Assembly (NCBI GenBank): GCA_030704615.1
Contig: CM060731.1
Location: 39,062,001 to 39,126,000, forward strand
DNA: 64,000 bases
Source of the DNA: Takakia lepidozioides
Lineage: Eukaryota > Streptophyta > Takakiopsida > Takakiales > Takakiaceae
Direction: 5' to 3'
The notes beneath the pieces are model-generated. The model saw only the letters and a program-made list of their open reading frames with translations. It did not search any database and was not told where the DNA came from. This document shows positions 1 through 11,213 of this stretch, piece after piece; within the stretch, counting starts at the first letter, position 1, and each line of letters starts with the position of its first letter. Made by a program: the position numbers and the translations under genes.

Positions 1-713
1 CAGATGACATGGGTGTTAGTATTGTGAAAATAGCGGTTCTTAATGTTGGATATCAAGAGAGATAGCCTTTGTTAATCCCATGGTTATTAAAGCCGTGAAT
101 CCAAATGGGAAATTTACCTGGCATAAGCCGCGGGTGTACCACATACATCCAAACATCACAAACCACCACAAAATTATCATGTTATAGCTTTTTACAAAGT
201 GTGAGGCAAGCCTCAAGCAGACAAGACTGACTGGTCTTGGCTACCTCTATAGAAGAGAATATCACTGAAAGGAGCACACCTACTCATGCTTTACCCCACT
301 CAATCAGTAGAATGATGAACATTATCAAAATTTCAGCTTTGAATTACTAGAGACTTGGACACCAGAAATGCATCGCTCACATACAAAAGTCGCCTGACCA
401 GCCGTTAATATGCTACATTCATATCTAAGCACTCTGGAGCTACACGGCAACCCACAAGCTCGTGTCTTGTTCACAACCCCATGACTCCACAAACTGCTGA
501 GAAGGTGCCTGTATCTGAAGAGATTGTCTTAAACCGCTGCATTCGGGTGGAAGTTACTTGCAGTAGTCACGGATCCCTCCATCAAGAGCTTCTCTGATCA
601 GTGGTTGCAAGAATGCACTCAAACCTCCAGACTTCAGCCAATATACATATACCATGGTTCTTCCTACCCACAGCCAAGTTACCTCGTGCTGAGGGTGGGG
701 CGAACTTTCAAGT
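1..713. other. 3' flank of the phospholipase C gene
   Basis: I see no gene or RNA here. It lies downstream of the stop of the minus-strand phospholipase C gene at 714, so it should hold that gene's 3' untranslated region and terminator. No motif is clear enough to place a polyadenylation site. Confidence 0.5.
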
Positions 714-2553
714 TTAGACTATGACCATCGACTCAGGATCGGCCCCGGCTTTCAGTTGGGTTCGGCCTGCATGCAAGAACCTCGCCACCGAGTTTTCGGT
801 GAAGAAATTGGCTTCTCCTACGGACAAGGACTGTTTCGATGGAAATGTTTGAGAGGCTCCATTCAAAGATCCGGCTAGTAAAACCAGCTCAGACTGAAAC
901 TCTGTTAGAGTCGCCTGCTCATTTGCTGGTGTATGTCGCAGTGACCAAGGAGGGGTTGGCAGGACAGCTGCAAGAAGCAAGAAGCAAATCCATTGGTAAG
1001 CTCCAGTCGCAAACAAAGGAGACTGTAAGAACTTCAAACAGCTACTCACGAGGAATAACCATAAGTGGGCGAAGAGCGAACCTGGAGCATCCGTCCTTGG
1101 AGTAGTGCGCGTAGACACAATACTCTCAAATGTTCCAGCCCACTCATCACGCGCTGTCAAAGGACCAAAGGGGAGGTTGAAGAGCTTTCTCACTGTGGCT
1201 GGAATGGAGGAGTGCTCATAATGCGAATAAGGAGCCATAGGGCCAGACGCTTCATGCACAACTGCCAAAAAACACACACCACTAAATTGTCAGGCTGTTA
1301 ATCTTCTTAATTCTTCCATGTATTCGACTTCTTACTTCTGGATGCATGGAAGAAAGTGCCCTTCATGTGTGTATGAGTGTGTGAGTGAGTGAGTGAGTGT
1401 GTGTGTGTGTGTGAGAGAGAGAGACGGGTGGGGAGGGAGGCAGGCCTGTACAAAGGGACACTACGCACATACCAGTGCCTTTCTCAATCCAGGGAGACAC
1501 AGCGATTGTTGGAACTCGAACTCCCAGCCTTTTGAAGTCAAAGTTGTAAGGAGCGGGCCCAATGATACCATCAGGATTAGGGACCCCCGACACAGGGGTA
1601 GGCACATGGTCATAAAATCCACCGTGCTCATCGTAGGTGATCAGAAACAGCATCTGGTTCCACTGAGGACTAGCCCTCAGGGTCTCATAAACCTCTTTGA
1701 TCAGCAGCTGCCCTTGAGCGATATCATGGGACGGGTGATCGTCATTAGCAGGGGCACCGGCCATGTCAAAGTAGCGCGGCTCAAGAACAACGTAATTCGG
1801 GAGAGTGCCTGCCGCTGCATCAGCCTTGAAGTGAAGACCATACTCCTTGAAGTTGTTGGAGTACTTGATCTTTCGCATGTTAATGAAGAAGAGGGTAGAC
1901 GGGACACCTTGGTAGTATACGCCGAATGTGAGTCCTGCGTCGTCAACTGCCTCCATGATGGTTCTTTGTGGAACACCGGCAGCTAGCTGCTGTTGGTCGT
2001 TGCTCATCATTCCATGAGAGGTGGCTGAGTGCACGTAGAAGCGGTTAGGCTGTGTGGAAGCAGGCACAGATGAGAACCACTTGTCGAAAAGTGCGAAATT
2101 CATAGCCAGGGATGTGTGAACAGGGATCACTTCAGGCCTGAAGGCACTCATCACAGTTTTGGAAAAGCCGGGCATCATGCTCTCTGCCTGCGAAGCAAAT
2201 CCATCCATGGGAGGAGGGTCTGCAAATGTAAAGTTTGAGCCAAATATCTGCTGTGTCACCGCCTCGTACGAGTGGCCTGGGTCAGGGTCCACGAACTCTG
2301 CTATGTCAGAGATGAAGACAGGGGATGCATTAGACCCTCCTGTCGTGATAGGATTGAATTCATTACCACTCAGGCCATCCACCTCTGGATTGAGTTTCTT
2401 CAGAAATCCTAGCATGTGATCAAAAGAGCGATTCTCCATGACAAGTATCACGATAGTTTTAATAGGGCCTGTGATAGTCGTCTGACTGCTGATCGGCAAT
2501 GCATAACACAGTAGGAGGTGGAGGAGAAGAGCGACCAGGTGCACTCGCCCCAT
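714..2553 (-). CDS. NPC: Non-specific phospholipase C (three exons)
   Basis: Plant NPC enzymes cleave phosphatidylcholine and related phospholipids to diacylglycerol and a phospho-headgroup. I read three exons: 2553-1473, 1261-1082 and 967-714. Introns are 1472-1262 (starts GTATGT) and 1081-968 (ends in a pyrimidine tract plus CAG). Both junctions are phase 1 and the sum is 505 codons including the stop, giving 504 aa, normal for the family. Visible marks are an N-terminal hydrophobic signal peptide (LVALLLHLLLCYA), the phosphoesterase motif ENRSFDHMLG, the DDHPSH motif, DEHGGFYDHVPTP, and the conserved SPWIEKGTV split across intron 1. I chose the Met at 2553 because the signal peptide follows directly; an in-frame Met at 2574 is also possible. 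The signal peptide suggests a secretory or membrane location. The gene looks intact. Confidence 0.92.
1366..1425. repeat. (TG)n/(GA)n microsatellite in NPC intron 1
   Basis: A simple run of GTGTGT, GAGT and GAGAGA units lies inside the first intron of the phospholipase C gene. Reading into it creates an artefactual HTHTHT tail on the exon 1 open frame, which is why that frame runs past the true splice donor at 1472. Confidence 0.9.
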
Positions 2554-5265
2554 TGTAGACCGCCCGGAATGCATGGCCCAGCAAGTCTTGACCACCAGAA
2601 CCCGGAACTGTGAAATGAGCAAAACGGTTTTGAAGTTTGTCAATACAACAAACATGCGGTCTTAAATATGAGACTAATCCCTCTCAACTCCGAAATGTAG
2701 ACTACTTAACAACTCGGCGAACAAGAGGTAGAGTACGAGGTACTTCAAATCAAACCAATGTGAAAGGATGTGATAGTGCGATGATGTAATGTGTTTAGAT
2801 ACTGGTCGAAGCTTCGGTGGCTTAAGTAGGAAAGAGTCTGCACTCCTAGAGGCACGAAATGACACTCTTAGTGGTGAACAATGCAGTGAGTCCACACATT
2901 ATGGGAGAACTACAGGTCTCGCAGAAGTCCTCAACGCTCAATAAGGATCCACAGGTCCTCTCTGAACCCAGCTCAGAGTCGGCAGTGTGAAGAATCTAGC
3001 GGAAGAGGCACTTGCAGGAATAATATGTTAAATACGTAGAGAGCCTCGACAAACACCTACAGATGCATGCTTGCCTCAGACCATCTATCAGCGCTGAAGT
3101 TCAAACGTTTAAACTGACCCTCATTTTGCAATGCAGAAGAACCAGAATTGCAACTAAATCAGCTCTGAAGTCACTTGGCGATGCAGGAACAAGGCGGACG
3201 ATAATACTGGAACGGAAAACTTGTGTCACATGATAACAGGCTTACCCGAACAACCGATGTGAGCTCCTCTATCACGGGTGGAACTTTGTAAGATCCCAGG
3301 GTTGCTAGAAGAACCACGAGCAGTCACAGGACTGTTCAAAGCTCCGACCAGCTGCACCACATGGTTCTGTTCTTTGACGATTCTCCCTCTCTCTCCCCGA
3401 AGTCACGAAGATCTTGTAAACCACGGAGGGAGGAGGGTCAGAGCAAATATCCAATTTCAGGCCTGCAAGGCGAGCTACAGTAAACACTTGGATACACTGG
3501 AAGAGCCTCGGAAGGCTGCTACAGGGACTGTGGAAAGCTGACGGGAGAGTGAAAGCTGCCATCGTAATTTGGGGGAGCCTTAAAGCCATCTCATCAGCAC
3601 AAGGGACTATAGAGGTTCTTTTGGCATTCTGGACTCTGTATGCGTAGATTATCTGACATGATGCTCGGTTTTGCACCATTTATTCCTTGCTCGCCATCTA
3701 CCAACCCCCCTGGGTTGGTACAGGAACCCACCTCCTTAAGGCTTGACAGCAAGACTCGAGCCATAACTCCAAGCATCGCATTAGTGATGGCCCTAACTCC
3801 TCTGACGTGGGACAGTCTGCCCTCCCTACATATTTAGCTCACGATGGGTCTTTATATTTAGATAGGGTTACCAGCTATAGAGGTAAGTTTAGTTCCTGAA
3901 GAAAGAGATTCAACTTTATCTACATACCGTATCAGGGATTCCATTTCAGAGCGTTATTTGTCTATGTATCTGTTCCAAGACTGAATCTTCGTCCCCATTT
4001 GTTGCAGTGATCACTTGACAAGTTCAGACTTCAGACTCTCACTCTCGTTGCCCAACAATCACATAGGGAAGCTGTCACTTCAAAGTTCAATAGCCTAGGT
4101 ACATGTGGATTCCACAAGTACAGTGGCTTTCGAGCTCAGTTCTAGAATTCCATGGTATTTTGAATTGCGAGGTGCATAGTACATGAGCCGCCAAACAAGC
4201 CTGATATCCCCTCATAAGATGTTCCCAAAGAATAAAATACCAATCTTGAAACCTATCCAATTTGTCGAGTCCTGTACGCTGTCACCCTCGGCTCTCAAAG
4301 AAGTACATAGCTGACAATGGTTTGTCAGGCCAAAAGTAATTTGGATGTTGGGAGTCTTAGCATTAACTCTTCACACGCAAAACTGCATTGATGACTGTAG
4401 AAAAGATCAAGCAGAAGTTAGTATGCACTGGGTACGAAAATTCAAAGCAGAGGCCCTGTGGTCCTGATTTGGCAACGTCGGGCATAAGATAACCAATATT
4501 TAAGTGAATCGAGTAGATCGAAGTGTAAGGGTCAACCGTGGAAGGTGACGTCCTCTTGACTGCATTCATGGCATCACTTGCTGGATGGCTTCGGCAGCTG
4601 TTCTTGTCCAGAGTCATTCATAACATCAACCCACTGCTTTTCGGAACGTGAGCTACTTTTTCCCCTGAAAACTAGATAGGTATGGGCGTCTAGGAACTCC
4701 TCTGCAAACAAGATCTTCTCCTTCGCTTCCAAACTCCATGCAAAGCCTTTTCCCCTCCAAGACTCTGGGGCTGGCCAAGGGAGATATACATAAGGTTTGA
4801 TTACCACAGCATCAATTTTTGCACAAATGTTAATGTTAATGGCAATGGAGGTCCCCCCACCCCCACCCATCAAGAGAGCTATGCTGGCAACTTTTTTGAA
4901 ATGCATGTAACTCATAAAATACATGGAGTTTTGGATACAAATTGCAATGGATGAAAGCCCTGGTTGCCACCTAAGTTTTCCTTCATTTATTTATAAAAAT
5001 AACAGGGGGATTGTAGCCCTGAAAATTTTATTGAAAAAAACAACCTTACAGGGAGCCATAAGGCAGATTACAGAGGTACCACTCAGAGCCAACATAGCAG
5101 AAAACAGGGGAAGAGGAATCAAGACTAGGAAGGAATTATCAATTCCTTGCTAAGTCGAAAACAGGGGGAAGTGAGGATTTAGAAGAGAGCTGATATGTCC
5201 AAACCAAACTGTCAATTCTATCTTGCAAGAAAAATGAGAGCAGGACCAAGGCTGCCATGAACAGC
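2554..5265. other. Intergenic region upstream of NPC
   Basis: The first few hundred bases are the probable promoter and 5' leader of the minus-strand phospholipase C gene. Open frames here (for example 3278-3541, 3305-3679, 4574-4924) show no family I recognise and no codon-like conservation. I see no element or RNA gene that I can support. Confidence 0.4.
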
Positions 5266-7102
5266 CTACATACTACCCCGTTTCCTTTTAGGACCCTCAT
5301 AAGTAAGCTGAGCTTTTGATTTTGCCTTCCTAGGGCAACTCCGCTTGTGTCTCCATTTTATTTCCGCATCTTCATTCTCCAGTGGAATATGTTTAGTGCT
5401 AGTTGAGCTGCCAATAGGCAAGGGGGGGGTGTCTTCCCACACAATCATCGTGTCTTCAATCCTCCTGCAGAAAACGAAGTCTTTCCCCGAAGAATTGTCG
5501 AACTTGTCAAAGAATTGGGGTCTTCAATTACTGTGACACCTGGAAAGAGCTGCAAGCAAGACAGACCAAGCTTTGCGAGCCTCAGGCCTAAGGTCTGAGT
5601 GAGCCAGATAAAGAACTTTCAGCATGCACGGCCTCTCTTTCTGATACACCACACAACACCTCGTTTTCCAAAGTTGCCAAAGGATAAACCCTTTGAGAGA
5701 CTCCCACTCTGGACAAGAACAGTGCATTCTCCCATTCTTTACATTGAGTAACAAGACAGAGGGAGAGGAATCCAAGTCAGAAGACTAGAAGGAGTATAGA
5801 CGAAGGGCCTTGTCCCAAACATATTCCATGTCTTCATCAGCAGCCAGGTTGCAAGAGACACATTGCGAGGGTGAATTTTCAAAATTGGCTGCCACTGGTA
5901 AAATTCTATTAACCATCTGTGTTTTTTCAAGGTGTCTCCCCAAACCAACTTCCACGGCACCACATGACTAGGCAGATGTTGCCATTTTTTAGACCATTTA
6001 CGGTCAAAACCTCTTTTGGGCATCAACAGCTTGTACCCCATCTTAACCGAATATTTAAAGAATGGGTCGTGTCCCTTATTCATCCATACCCACTCCCCTA
6101 GGTCAAACTGGAGCAGCTTAAGAGGGGCAGATAAAAACCAGCAAAAATTCTTACCATATTGTTCCAGATCCATCGGGAGCAATGGGTTGGGATTGCCTGA
6201 AATCTTACAGTAAACCCTTATTTCAAAGGAGTTGCAGCCTTCAAGAATACTCACTGACTTAGGATAGAGGAGGTTACCATCATTACTAACCTCAAAACCA
6301 ATACCATGTATACCAGAGTTATCCTTTGCAATTGCATAGATGGCCCTAGGTTTGGAGTCCACATAATACCCTAACCAGCCGGGAAGAGGCTGCAAGTGAG
6401 ATTCAGCACGTAGTCTTGTCCAATTGTCAGGGAGATCTCCCATAACTGCATTCCAGCCAGCATCAACCCTTTGCGTCGCTAGCTGCTGTGCTGCAAATTC
6501 AGGAGAGATAAGAGACAAAAAGATGTCATCCCAGAAATGCAGGATGTGGATCAAACTTGCAGCTTCCCATTCCGCCCACCGCTTCGAACAAGGAATCAGA
6601 ACCTCTTTATCTCAGTTGCAATTCCCAAAGAGAGGTTGTCTCAAAACCTGGCTGAAGGAGGAGGGACTTAGCTGAACCAGGAAGGGACGCAATTTGCACC
6701 ATGCCATCCAGATTGACTGCCACGCCCTTGAACCCAACCCCGGGTTTTCATTGAGCTTCCCACCTTGCATGATCCACCTCAATGAATGAGCCCATTTATC
6801 ACTAGAACGAGGTATCGCAGCCAGAAAATTCTGTCTAACCAATCGACTCTAAGGGCTGGAAGGTGTGTAAGAGCACGGGGAACCCACTTTGTAAGTAACT
6901 TGGCTGTGATTTGCGTTTGGGGATCCAGCACCCCCAGTCCCCCATTTTTTTTTTTTTTTTGTGTCAGCTGGTCCCAGCTTACCAAAGCTCTTTTGGAGGA
7001 GGTTGAGGGAGTAGCACCCCAAATAAAATTTCTTATGAGGGACTTCATTTTTTTAACAATGAGAGCTCCTGGTAGGATAAGTGCTTCATGGGATAGATGC
7101 AT
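5266..7102 (-). pseudogene. Decayed LINE, C-terminal half of ORF2
   Basis: Read on the minus strand, broken frames give the part of a plant LINE polyprotein that follows the reverse transcriptase. At 7102-6779 the frame shows the IRNFIWG and KKNGGLGVLDP signatures typical of the region after the RT fingers and palm. At 6554-5739 comes a zf-RVT-like segment with repeated tryptophans (KWSKKWQHLP, PWKLVWGDTLKKHRW), and then a short basic tail (5448-5266). The endonuclease and the RT catalytic core are missing, so this is a 5'-truncated copy split by frameshifts. A run of about 18 T (A on the coding strand) interrupts it near 6945-6962. It differs from the LINE at 56.8-61.3 kb. Confidence 0.75.
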
Positions 7103-7142
7103 GGTAATATTGCAATACTACCCCAATGTGCTTTCGGAAATC

Positions 7143-7361
7143 TCAGACCGGAGTAGTTAAGTGTGCTCGCATTTCTGGGTACACCTTCCATCTAGGACTT
7201 GTATACATATCACTCTGGCTGGCCTTATAAGAATCCATCTCCTTTTGAAACCTCGTTTCCTGGTCATTTAGTTCTTTTTGGCACCGGCCCTCTTCATCCT
7301 TAAGTTCTTTCTGGCGCTTTCTATTGTACATTTGCTCTTGAGCCTTCAATAGATCCTCCAC
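7143..7361 (-). CDS. Short charged coiled-coil open frame, probably retroelement-derived
   Basis: A 72-residue frame rich in K, E, Q and R with repeated QKEL/QKEM units (KELKDEEGRCQKELNDQE) that predict a coiled coil. It lies between the decayed LINE and the truncated 3' end of the gypsy element. I do not recognise the family. It could be a fragment of a retroelement ORF1 or of a captured host gene. No support for expression is visible. Confidence 0.25.
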   Translation of the reverse strand: MEDLLKAQEQMYNRKRQKELKDEEGRCQKELNDQETRFQKEMDSYKASQSDMYTSPRWKVYPEMRAHLTTPV

Positions 7362-7379
7362 CTTCTTGCCTTGAGCTTG

Positions 7380-7580
7380 TCGTGCGCATACATATCGCTA
7401 CACAACTACATCGCTGTCCAAAACCACACAACACATGTGCACACCACACACTAGTATACCACTAGTCCACCACTAGTCCAGCCACTAGTCCAACCACTAG
7501 GCTACAACTAGTCAGTCACTAGGCTGCCACTATGCTACCCACTATGGCAGTCACTAGTCCACACAATCGCCCCCCTAGCT
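7380..7580 (-). mobile_element. Gypsy 3' end: polypurine-tract candidate and possible truncated 3' LTR
   Basis: On the minus strand, downstream of the integrase/PHD stop, a G-rich stretch (AGCTAGGGGGG, about 7578-7568) is the only polypurine-tract candidate. It is followed by TGTGTGGACTAG, a possible LTR start, and then by a run of short CACTAG-containing repeats (about 7440-7560). I do not find a matching copy upstream of gag, so the LTR call is inference. The sequence changes character near 7380, so the element may be truncated there. Confidence 0.35.
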
Positions 7581-7825
7581 GGTGCTTAGGTCCCTCTAAG
7601 TCCAGGTAGCCACAAGATGTGATAGTGACCATAGCCTCACTAAGTCCTCCACCACTATCCCTACTACACTCAAACTCGATAGATCAAGAGGCCGGGTGCA
7701 AGAGTTGCCCCATCGTTAGTCGCCGTCTTGCAACCTGTGAATTTGAGCTTGGGATCTCATGTATTGACTCCTATGAGCTTGGCCTCCCATGTCTTGTTAG
7801 CTGCCTCCAGTCATGTCCACTGCCA

Positions 7826-7972
7826 CTATCCCAAGCAGTGTGGACACAACCAATCTCCGTCAGGAACCTTCTCAAGAGGTGGTGTCAAGCATCCCATATG
7901 CCAACCCCTTGAGCATCAATCACACACCAGCATGGTGGCTGCCCCTTTGGCAGACCCACAGAGCATGCACCT
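7826..7972 (-). pseudogene. PHD finger at the C-terminus of the gypsy integrase
   Basis: After the integrase tail, the same reading frame gives a C4HC3 zinc-finger pattern: CMLC, then VCD-x-C, then HMGC, then CPHC, with the PHD-typical spacing and the conserved LTPPLEKVPDGDWLCP end. The protein ends three residues later at TAG (7828-7826). One TGA (7918-7916) sits between the third and fourth cysteines, in place of the variable residue of the CDxC motif, so this copy would be cut there. PHD fingers bind histone H3 tails. At an integrase C-terminus such a domain could steer integration, as chromodomains do in chromoviruses. That role is inference; the cysteine/histidine pattern is direct. Confidence 0.85.
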
Positions 7973-9078
7973 CAAACCTGCAGGTACCACTGCCAAGTTT
8001 GGGTCAACTCTGCCATCGACATTGGGAAGGTGACATGGCGCACAATTACGCACATGGTCCTTCCAAGTCATGCCATCCCGACCCTCCAAGATCAGGACCC
8101 CTGAGGGCAACACCTCTCGAACCCTCAGAATAACCCGCCCTGCAGTAACATCCAAAGTCGTAGGAGCAGTCTGCTGCAAATAAACATAGTCACCAGGGCT
8201 AAACCTCCGAACCCCAGGACGATATCCTCCACCACGTATAGTGGCATACCTCAACGTATCACGGTGCTGTGCAATGGCAAGGTTCTCAAAAGCCATGGGC
8301 ATGACTTTCTTGAACAATTCTGCACGCTGATCACATGCACGTACCTACACGTCCGGATCGTCAAGGTTAAGGACTTGAGCAGTGTCCCTACGAATGGCTG
8401 CAGGCAAATCCGGCTCTCGGCCAAAGAGAAGGAAATATGGTGAGAAGGAGGCAAGTGATGCTTGTTTGCTGAACCTGTAGCCCATGGCTAACCAAGGACC
8501 TGAAGATCCCAATCTCCTAGGTGTCCCTTCTGCAAGCCATACTTGCGCAAACCCCTCTTTACCGTCTGAACAACTCTCTCTGCCAAGCCATCGGCCTCAG
8601 GATGATCCTGAGAAGTGGTGCGGTGGTCTATCAAGGCTTTATCATACAAAGCCTGAAACTCCCCCAAGAACTCTCTCCCTTGGTCCGTGAGTACCTCAGC
8701 TGGAGCACCAAATCGGCTAAGCACACGATCCAAGAATGCATACGCAGCCCCCTCACTAGCCTTGTCAGGCAATGGAACCAACTCAATCCACTTGGAGAAG
8801 TGCTCCACCATCACCAACACATATCTGTGGTGGCGCATAGTCAGTGGCAACGGTCCTACGAAGTCAAGACTCCACCTGTAGCCCAATCCCATGATTGGTA
8901 AAGGATGCAACTGTGGTGTAGGGGCGTTGAATGAAGCACGCACCCTGTCACACACCATGCACCTAGCCACGAACTGTTGCACCTCTGTATGCATACCACG
9001 CCACCAATACTGCCCCTGCAGTAAACTGTGAGTGCGTCGCACTCCAAAATGCCCCAATTCCTCATGGGCATGCCGCAC
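7973..9078 (-). pseudogene. Gypsy integrase (broken)
   Basis: The integrase inserts the cDNA into the genome. The N-terminal zinc domain is visible as HEELGH followed by CMVC. The catalytic core shows LDFVGPLP (first Asp), VLTDQGREF (second Asp) and ADGLAERVVQ (Glu), so the D,D-E triad is present. The frame at 9078-8488 ends by frameshift. A second frame resumes at GYRFSKQASL, is stopped by TAG at 8347-8345 (the protein context suggests an original Trp), and continues at 8317 through the SPGDYVYL and VREVLPSGVL motifs of the C-terminal domain. It then runs into the PHD finger without a break. The upstream RNase H frame is separated only by TAG at 9093-9091. Confidence 0.85.
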
Positions 9079-9090
9079 TAACCGTGCACG

Positions 9091-9984
9091 CTATGTGGGG
9101 TGAGGCACAATCCTCACCCGACCATCCTCCCACACTCGAAGTAGGTGTATCCCCTCCCACTTGAACCTCTTGGCTCGTTGCAGGATCCGATCCCTCTCCC
9201 TGGCAGTCACAGTGGCTGCCGTGTCTCCCGTGCGGAGGTAGTCCAACACAGCCGAATCCTCATGTATATCTCTGGCACCACCTGGCTCATCACTAGCCTC
9301 AGGGTCCTCAGACACTCCGTCTACAGTCATCCCTGTAGTAGGTCCAACCTGACCTCTCGATGCCAAGATACACAAAAATGCAGATGCGTGCCATCTCGGC
9401 ACCATCTCCTCGTCCGTCTCACCATGCCACTGAGCTCCAGTGTCATCATGTTGGCTCGTGCATGGATTGCGACTCAATCCATCCGCATCCCGATTGACCA
9501 AACCCGGTCGATGCACAACCTGAAAGTCATACTCCTGGAGTATAAGTGCCCACCGTGCAAGCTTCCCCGTAAGCTTGTCTGACTCCATCAACCACTTGAG
9601 TGGCTGGTGATCCGTGACAAGGGTGAAAAGATTGCCGTATAGACAGCACCTGAAGTGTGTTACGGCCCACACTGCAGCTAAGCACTCTCCCTCATATGAG
9701 CTGTACTTAGCCTCTGCAGCGTTGTTCGAGCGGCTAGCGTAAGCCACTACGAACTCTCTTCCCTCATCATCCACCTGTGTGAGCACCGCTCCAAGCCCCA
9801 GCATGCTCCAATCCATATGCAGCTGAAAGAGGCGCCCCCTGATAGGTCGTCTCAAGATAGGCGCCGAGGTCAACCTCGCCTTGAGCTCTTGAAAAGCTCG
9901 TTCCTGCTCATCTTCCCACTGCCACTCCTGGTCCACCTTGGTAGCTTGGTTAGAGCATTGCAATGGTACTAAATCCCTTGACAA
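9091..9984 (-). pseudogene. Gypsy RNase H domain and connection to integrase
   Basis: This 297-codon frame begins in the RT thumb/connection (DEQERAFQELKARLTSAPIL) and has the retroviral-type RNase H marks: LHMDWSMLGLGAVLTQ, YSSYEGECLAAVWAV, TDHQPLKWLM and ADGLSR. RNase H removes the RNA template during cDNA synthesis. About 110 residues of acidic linker follow before the stop at 9091, which lies in the frame of the integrase that follows. The stop is TAG where the protein context suggests Gln, so RNase H and integrase were once one frame. Confidence 0.85.
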
Positions 9985-9999
9985 AACCGTCTATAATAG

Positions 10000-10690
10000 T
10001 TTGCCAACCCCATGAAAGCTCGAACTCGGCTCACATCCGTGGGGCGTGGAATTTGTGCAAGGCCTCTACCTTAGTCTGCTGTACCCCCAATCCTCCAGGA
10101 TATATCATGTGACCCAGATACTCAATCTGGTTGTGGAAAAACTTGCACTTCCCCGGATGCAACTTCAATCCGTGCGCTCTCAAGCGCTCCAATACCACCT
10201 AAAGGTGTCTCTCATGCTCCTCCATCGTAACACTAAAGATGATGATGTCATCTATGTAGCACCGAGCAAAGTCCACCCCTGCTAGAATCCTATCCATGAC
10301 TCTCTGAAACTCTGCAGGAGCATTCTTAAGCCCAAATGGTAAGAACCGCCACTGATATAGGCAACATTGATGAATCCTTGTAAATCCAAAGTGCTAAAGG
10401 CCTTAGCATGCCCGATGGCATCAAAGATCTCCTCTGGTGTTGGCATGGCATACTTATCGGACTTGGTCTGACGATTTACAGGCCGGTAATCACCGCACAT
10501 ACGTCTCTCCGTCCAATTGCCATAGACATCCTTCTTGGCTGGCATCAATGTGGCTGAAGCATACTCTCCACCAGAGAGCTCCACCAAACCTGCCTCCCAG
10601 AGATCTTGAGTCCTCATCTGAATCAAAGACCTCTCCATGTCACTGTATCTATAAGGTCTCCGAAAGATTGGCGTGTCAGTGGCCACTCAA
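10000..10690 (-). pseudogene. Gypsy reverse transcriptase with internal deletion
   Basis: The first part (10686 down to about 10370) reads cleanly: PIFRRPYRYSDMERSLI, then MPAKKDVYGNWTERRMCGDY, then MPTPEEIFD and FSTLDLQ. After LDLQ the frame changes and the usual segment of about 15-20 residues before FLPFGL is missing. A second frame gives FLPFGLKNAPAEFQRV and the catalytic YIDD (about 10255-10244). The catalytic aspartate of the LDL motif and the YIDD pair are both still visible. The deletion plus frameshift mean that this copy cannot make a functional polymerase. Confidence 0.85.
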
Positions 10691-10949
10691 TACGGATCTC
10701 TTGACCCTTCAGTGCTCCCAAGTCCTTCAAACTAAAGGCAAAGCAATTCCTGTAAGCCCTCAGGAACCGCCGTATACGTCGTCTCTCTCCTCCGGTGACA
10801 ATGGGTCCAATGTCAGGCTCCCAATTGTCCTCCGTAACTGCAACCTTAAGTCCAGTGGGCTTAGAGGTAGAGGACGCGTCCAGTGGTTGCTATGTTGCAA
10901 CCTCTTGAGCAGTACTCCCTACCTGCTCAGTCAATGACAAGGCCTCATC

Positions 10950-11213
10950 CTACCCCATCATCTCATCCTCGAGGACCTCCTCAACCCGAGAAGAATCCCC
11001 AACCTCATCCATCACAGCCGCCTTGGCTGCCAACTCCCTCTGAACCTCGAGCACCTCCCACGTGTGCCATGGATGCATGCACCCCGTGGTCCTCACATGC
11101 TCGCCCCCACTCACTGCCTGTACCGTCTCGGTAGGCAGAGAGACCATTGAGGGAAGTGTACTCCGCACTCTGCGTTGCTCAGCCAGAGCCAAGCTGATAA
11201 TCAGGTCAAGCAA
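10950..11213 (-). pseudogene. Linker between the methyltransferase and reverse transcriptase
   Basis: An 87-residue frame continues the element's coding region after the methyltransferase, in a different frame from it, so there is a frame change near 11205. It is acidic near its end (EVGDSSRVEEVLEDEMMG) and I recognise no domain. It probably joined the methyltransferase to the reverse transcriptase in the intact polyprotein. Confidence 0.5.

Noticed and set aside
1393-1986. A 197-residue plus-strand frame over the phospholipase C gene
   Set aside because: Antisense to a well-supported exon and begins in the TG microsatellite.
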